The notes under the pieces were generated by a model. That model had not been told where the DNA came from. It saw only the letters and a list, made by a program, of their open reading frames with translations, and ran no database searches. Positions 24,716 through 25,087 of a stretch of DNA of 25,087 bases are shown here, piece after piece (positions within the stretch are counted from its first letter, which is position 1; each line of letters begins with the position of its first letter). The position numbers and the translations under genes were made by a program. This DNA comes from Bacteroidales bacterium (lineage in GTDB: Bacteria > Bacteroidota > Bacteroidia > Bacteroidales > Paludibacteraceae): positions 1-25,087 of the forward strand of contig CAAGFD010000048.1 in the NCBI GenBank assembly GCA_900769035.1, read 5' to 3'.

Positions 24716-25087
24716 ATGAATATAATCTGTAAAAAATTTTTGGTGACTTTTGTGTCATTATTGTGCCCATTCCTTGTCTGGTCAACCCAAGATACCATTC
24801 AAGGATATATTGTTGATACTATTGGAAACCCGATTTCTTATGTATCTGTTTATCTAAAATCTTATCCTAATTCAGGTGTTGCGTCTGATGACAATGGTAA
24901 ATTTTTTCTCATTGTAGATAAGAATAAATATTATTCCGATGACGTTATTTTTTCTTTCATCGGAATGAAAACCCTAGAAATTCCTGTTTCTAAATTACTT
25001 AGCTCGGATTATTGGAAGATTGTTATGAAAGAGCAACCTATTATGCTTGATAACGTCATCGTTTCTAAAAAGATATCCAAAAAAGAA
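24716..25087 (+). CDS. Exported protein with a carboxypeptidase-regulatory-like domain (partial)
   Basis: An open frame from ATG 24716 runs to the window edge (124 codons, no stop), starting 6 nt after the beta-helix gene. The N-terminus MNIICKKFLVTFVSLLCPFLVWS is a signal peptide. It is followed by an Ig-like carboxypeptidase-regulatory domain: IQGYIVDTIGNPISYVSVYL, SGVASDDNGKFFLIV, VIFSFIGMKTLEIPV, then MLDNVIVSKK. That last segment is where TonB-dependent receptors have their linker to the plug and DUF5686-type proteins have their next domain. The barrel or other C-terminal part is outside the window, so it may be a TonB-dependent receptor or another member of this class. Confidence 0.7.
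   Translation, partial: MNIICKKFLVTFVSLLCPFLVWSTQDTIQGYIVDTIGNPISYVSVYLKSYPNSGVASDDNGKFFLIVDKNKYYSDDVIFSFIGMKTLEIPVSKLLSSDYWKIVMKEQPIMLDNVIVSKKISKKE

Noticed and set aside
1..25087. CRISPR arrays, tRNA or rRNA genes, insertion sequences, prophage or defence genes
   Set aside because: No regularly spaced repeats, cloverleaf-like sequences, transposase or phage proteins were recognised on either strand.

Overview
The window is AT-rich (roughly one third G+C by eye) and reads as a chromosomal segment of a Bacteroidota bacterium, probably Bacteroidales. The grounds are the promoter type (TAnnTTTG -7 boxes, some with TTTG about 19-20 nt upstream), the lack of clear Shine-Dalgarno sequences, the long DnaE with a coiled-coil insertion in its PHP domain, SPOR and beta-helix lipoproteins, and a carboxypeptidase-regulatory-domain protein at the right edge. 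No tRNA, rRNA, CRISPR array or insertion sequence was recognised, and no gene-free stretch exceeds 300 bases.

Layout. 1-277 (-): N-terminus of primosomal helicase PriA. 474-3721 (+): GDP-mannose pyrophosphorylase, a small one-TM protein and MutL, tightly packed. 3845-5947 (+): an MFS exporter and a BASS-fold transporter behind their own promoter. 6032-7626 (+): a SPOR lipoprotein coupled by an ATGA overlap to ribonuclease Z. 12018-7590 (-): elongation factor 4 (lepA), an ion-transporter-superfamily antiporter, a strong terminator, then an LplT-like MFS protein that overlaps rnz tail-to-tail. 12566-12252 (-): thioredoxin with its own promoter and terminator. 22390-12652 (-): a five-gene run of a LysM/lytic-transglycosylase-like protein, two paralogous SGNH hydrolases, an MBOAT acyltransferase and dnaE, with junctions of -4, 1, 4 and 6 nt. 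22572-25087 (+): a beta-barrel-like protein, a parallel-beta-helix lipoprotein and a partial carboxypeptidase-regulatory-domain protein, divergent from the LysM operon.

How the genes work together. Housekeeping functions (replication restart, mismatch repair, replicative polymerase, translation, tRNA processing, thiol redox) alternate with envelope functions. The most interesting unit is the MBOAT/SGNH/SGNH/LysM set. It has the parts list of a transmembrane O-acyl transfer system like PatA/PatB peptidoglycan O-acetylation, with a LysM protein whose transglycosylase-like domain has Cys where the catalytic Glu should be. MutL appears to have lost its C-terminal endonuclease motifs. Several annotated starts (lepA, rnz, the beta-helix lipoprotein) are placed at internal ATGs rather than upstream TTG codons.
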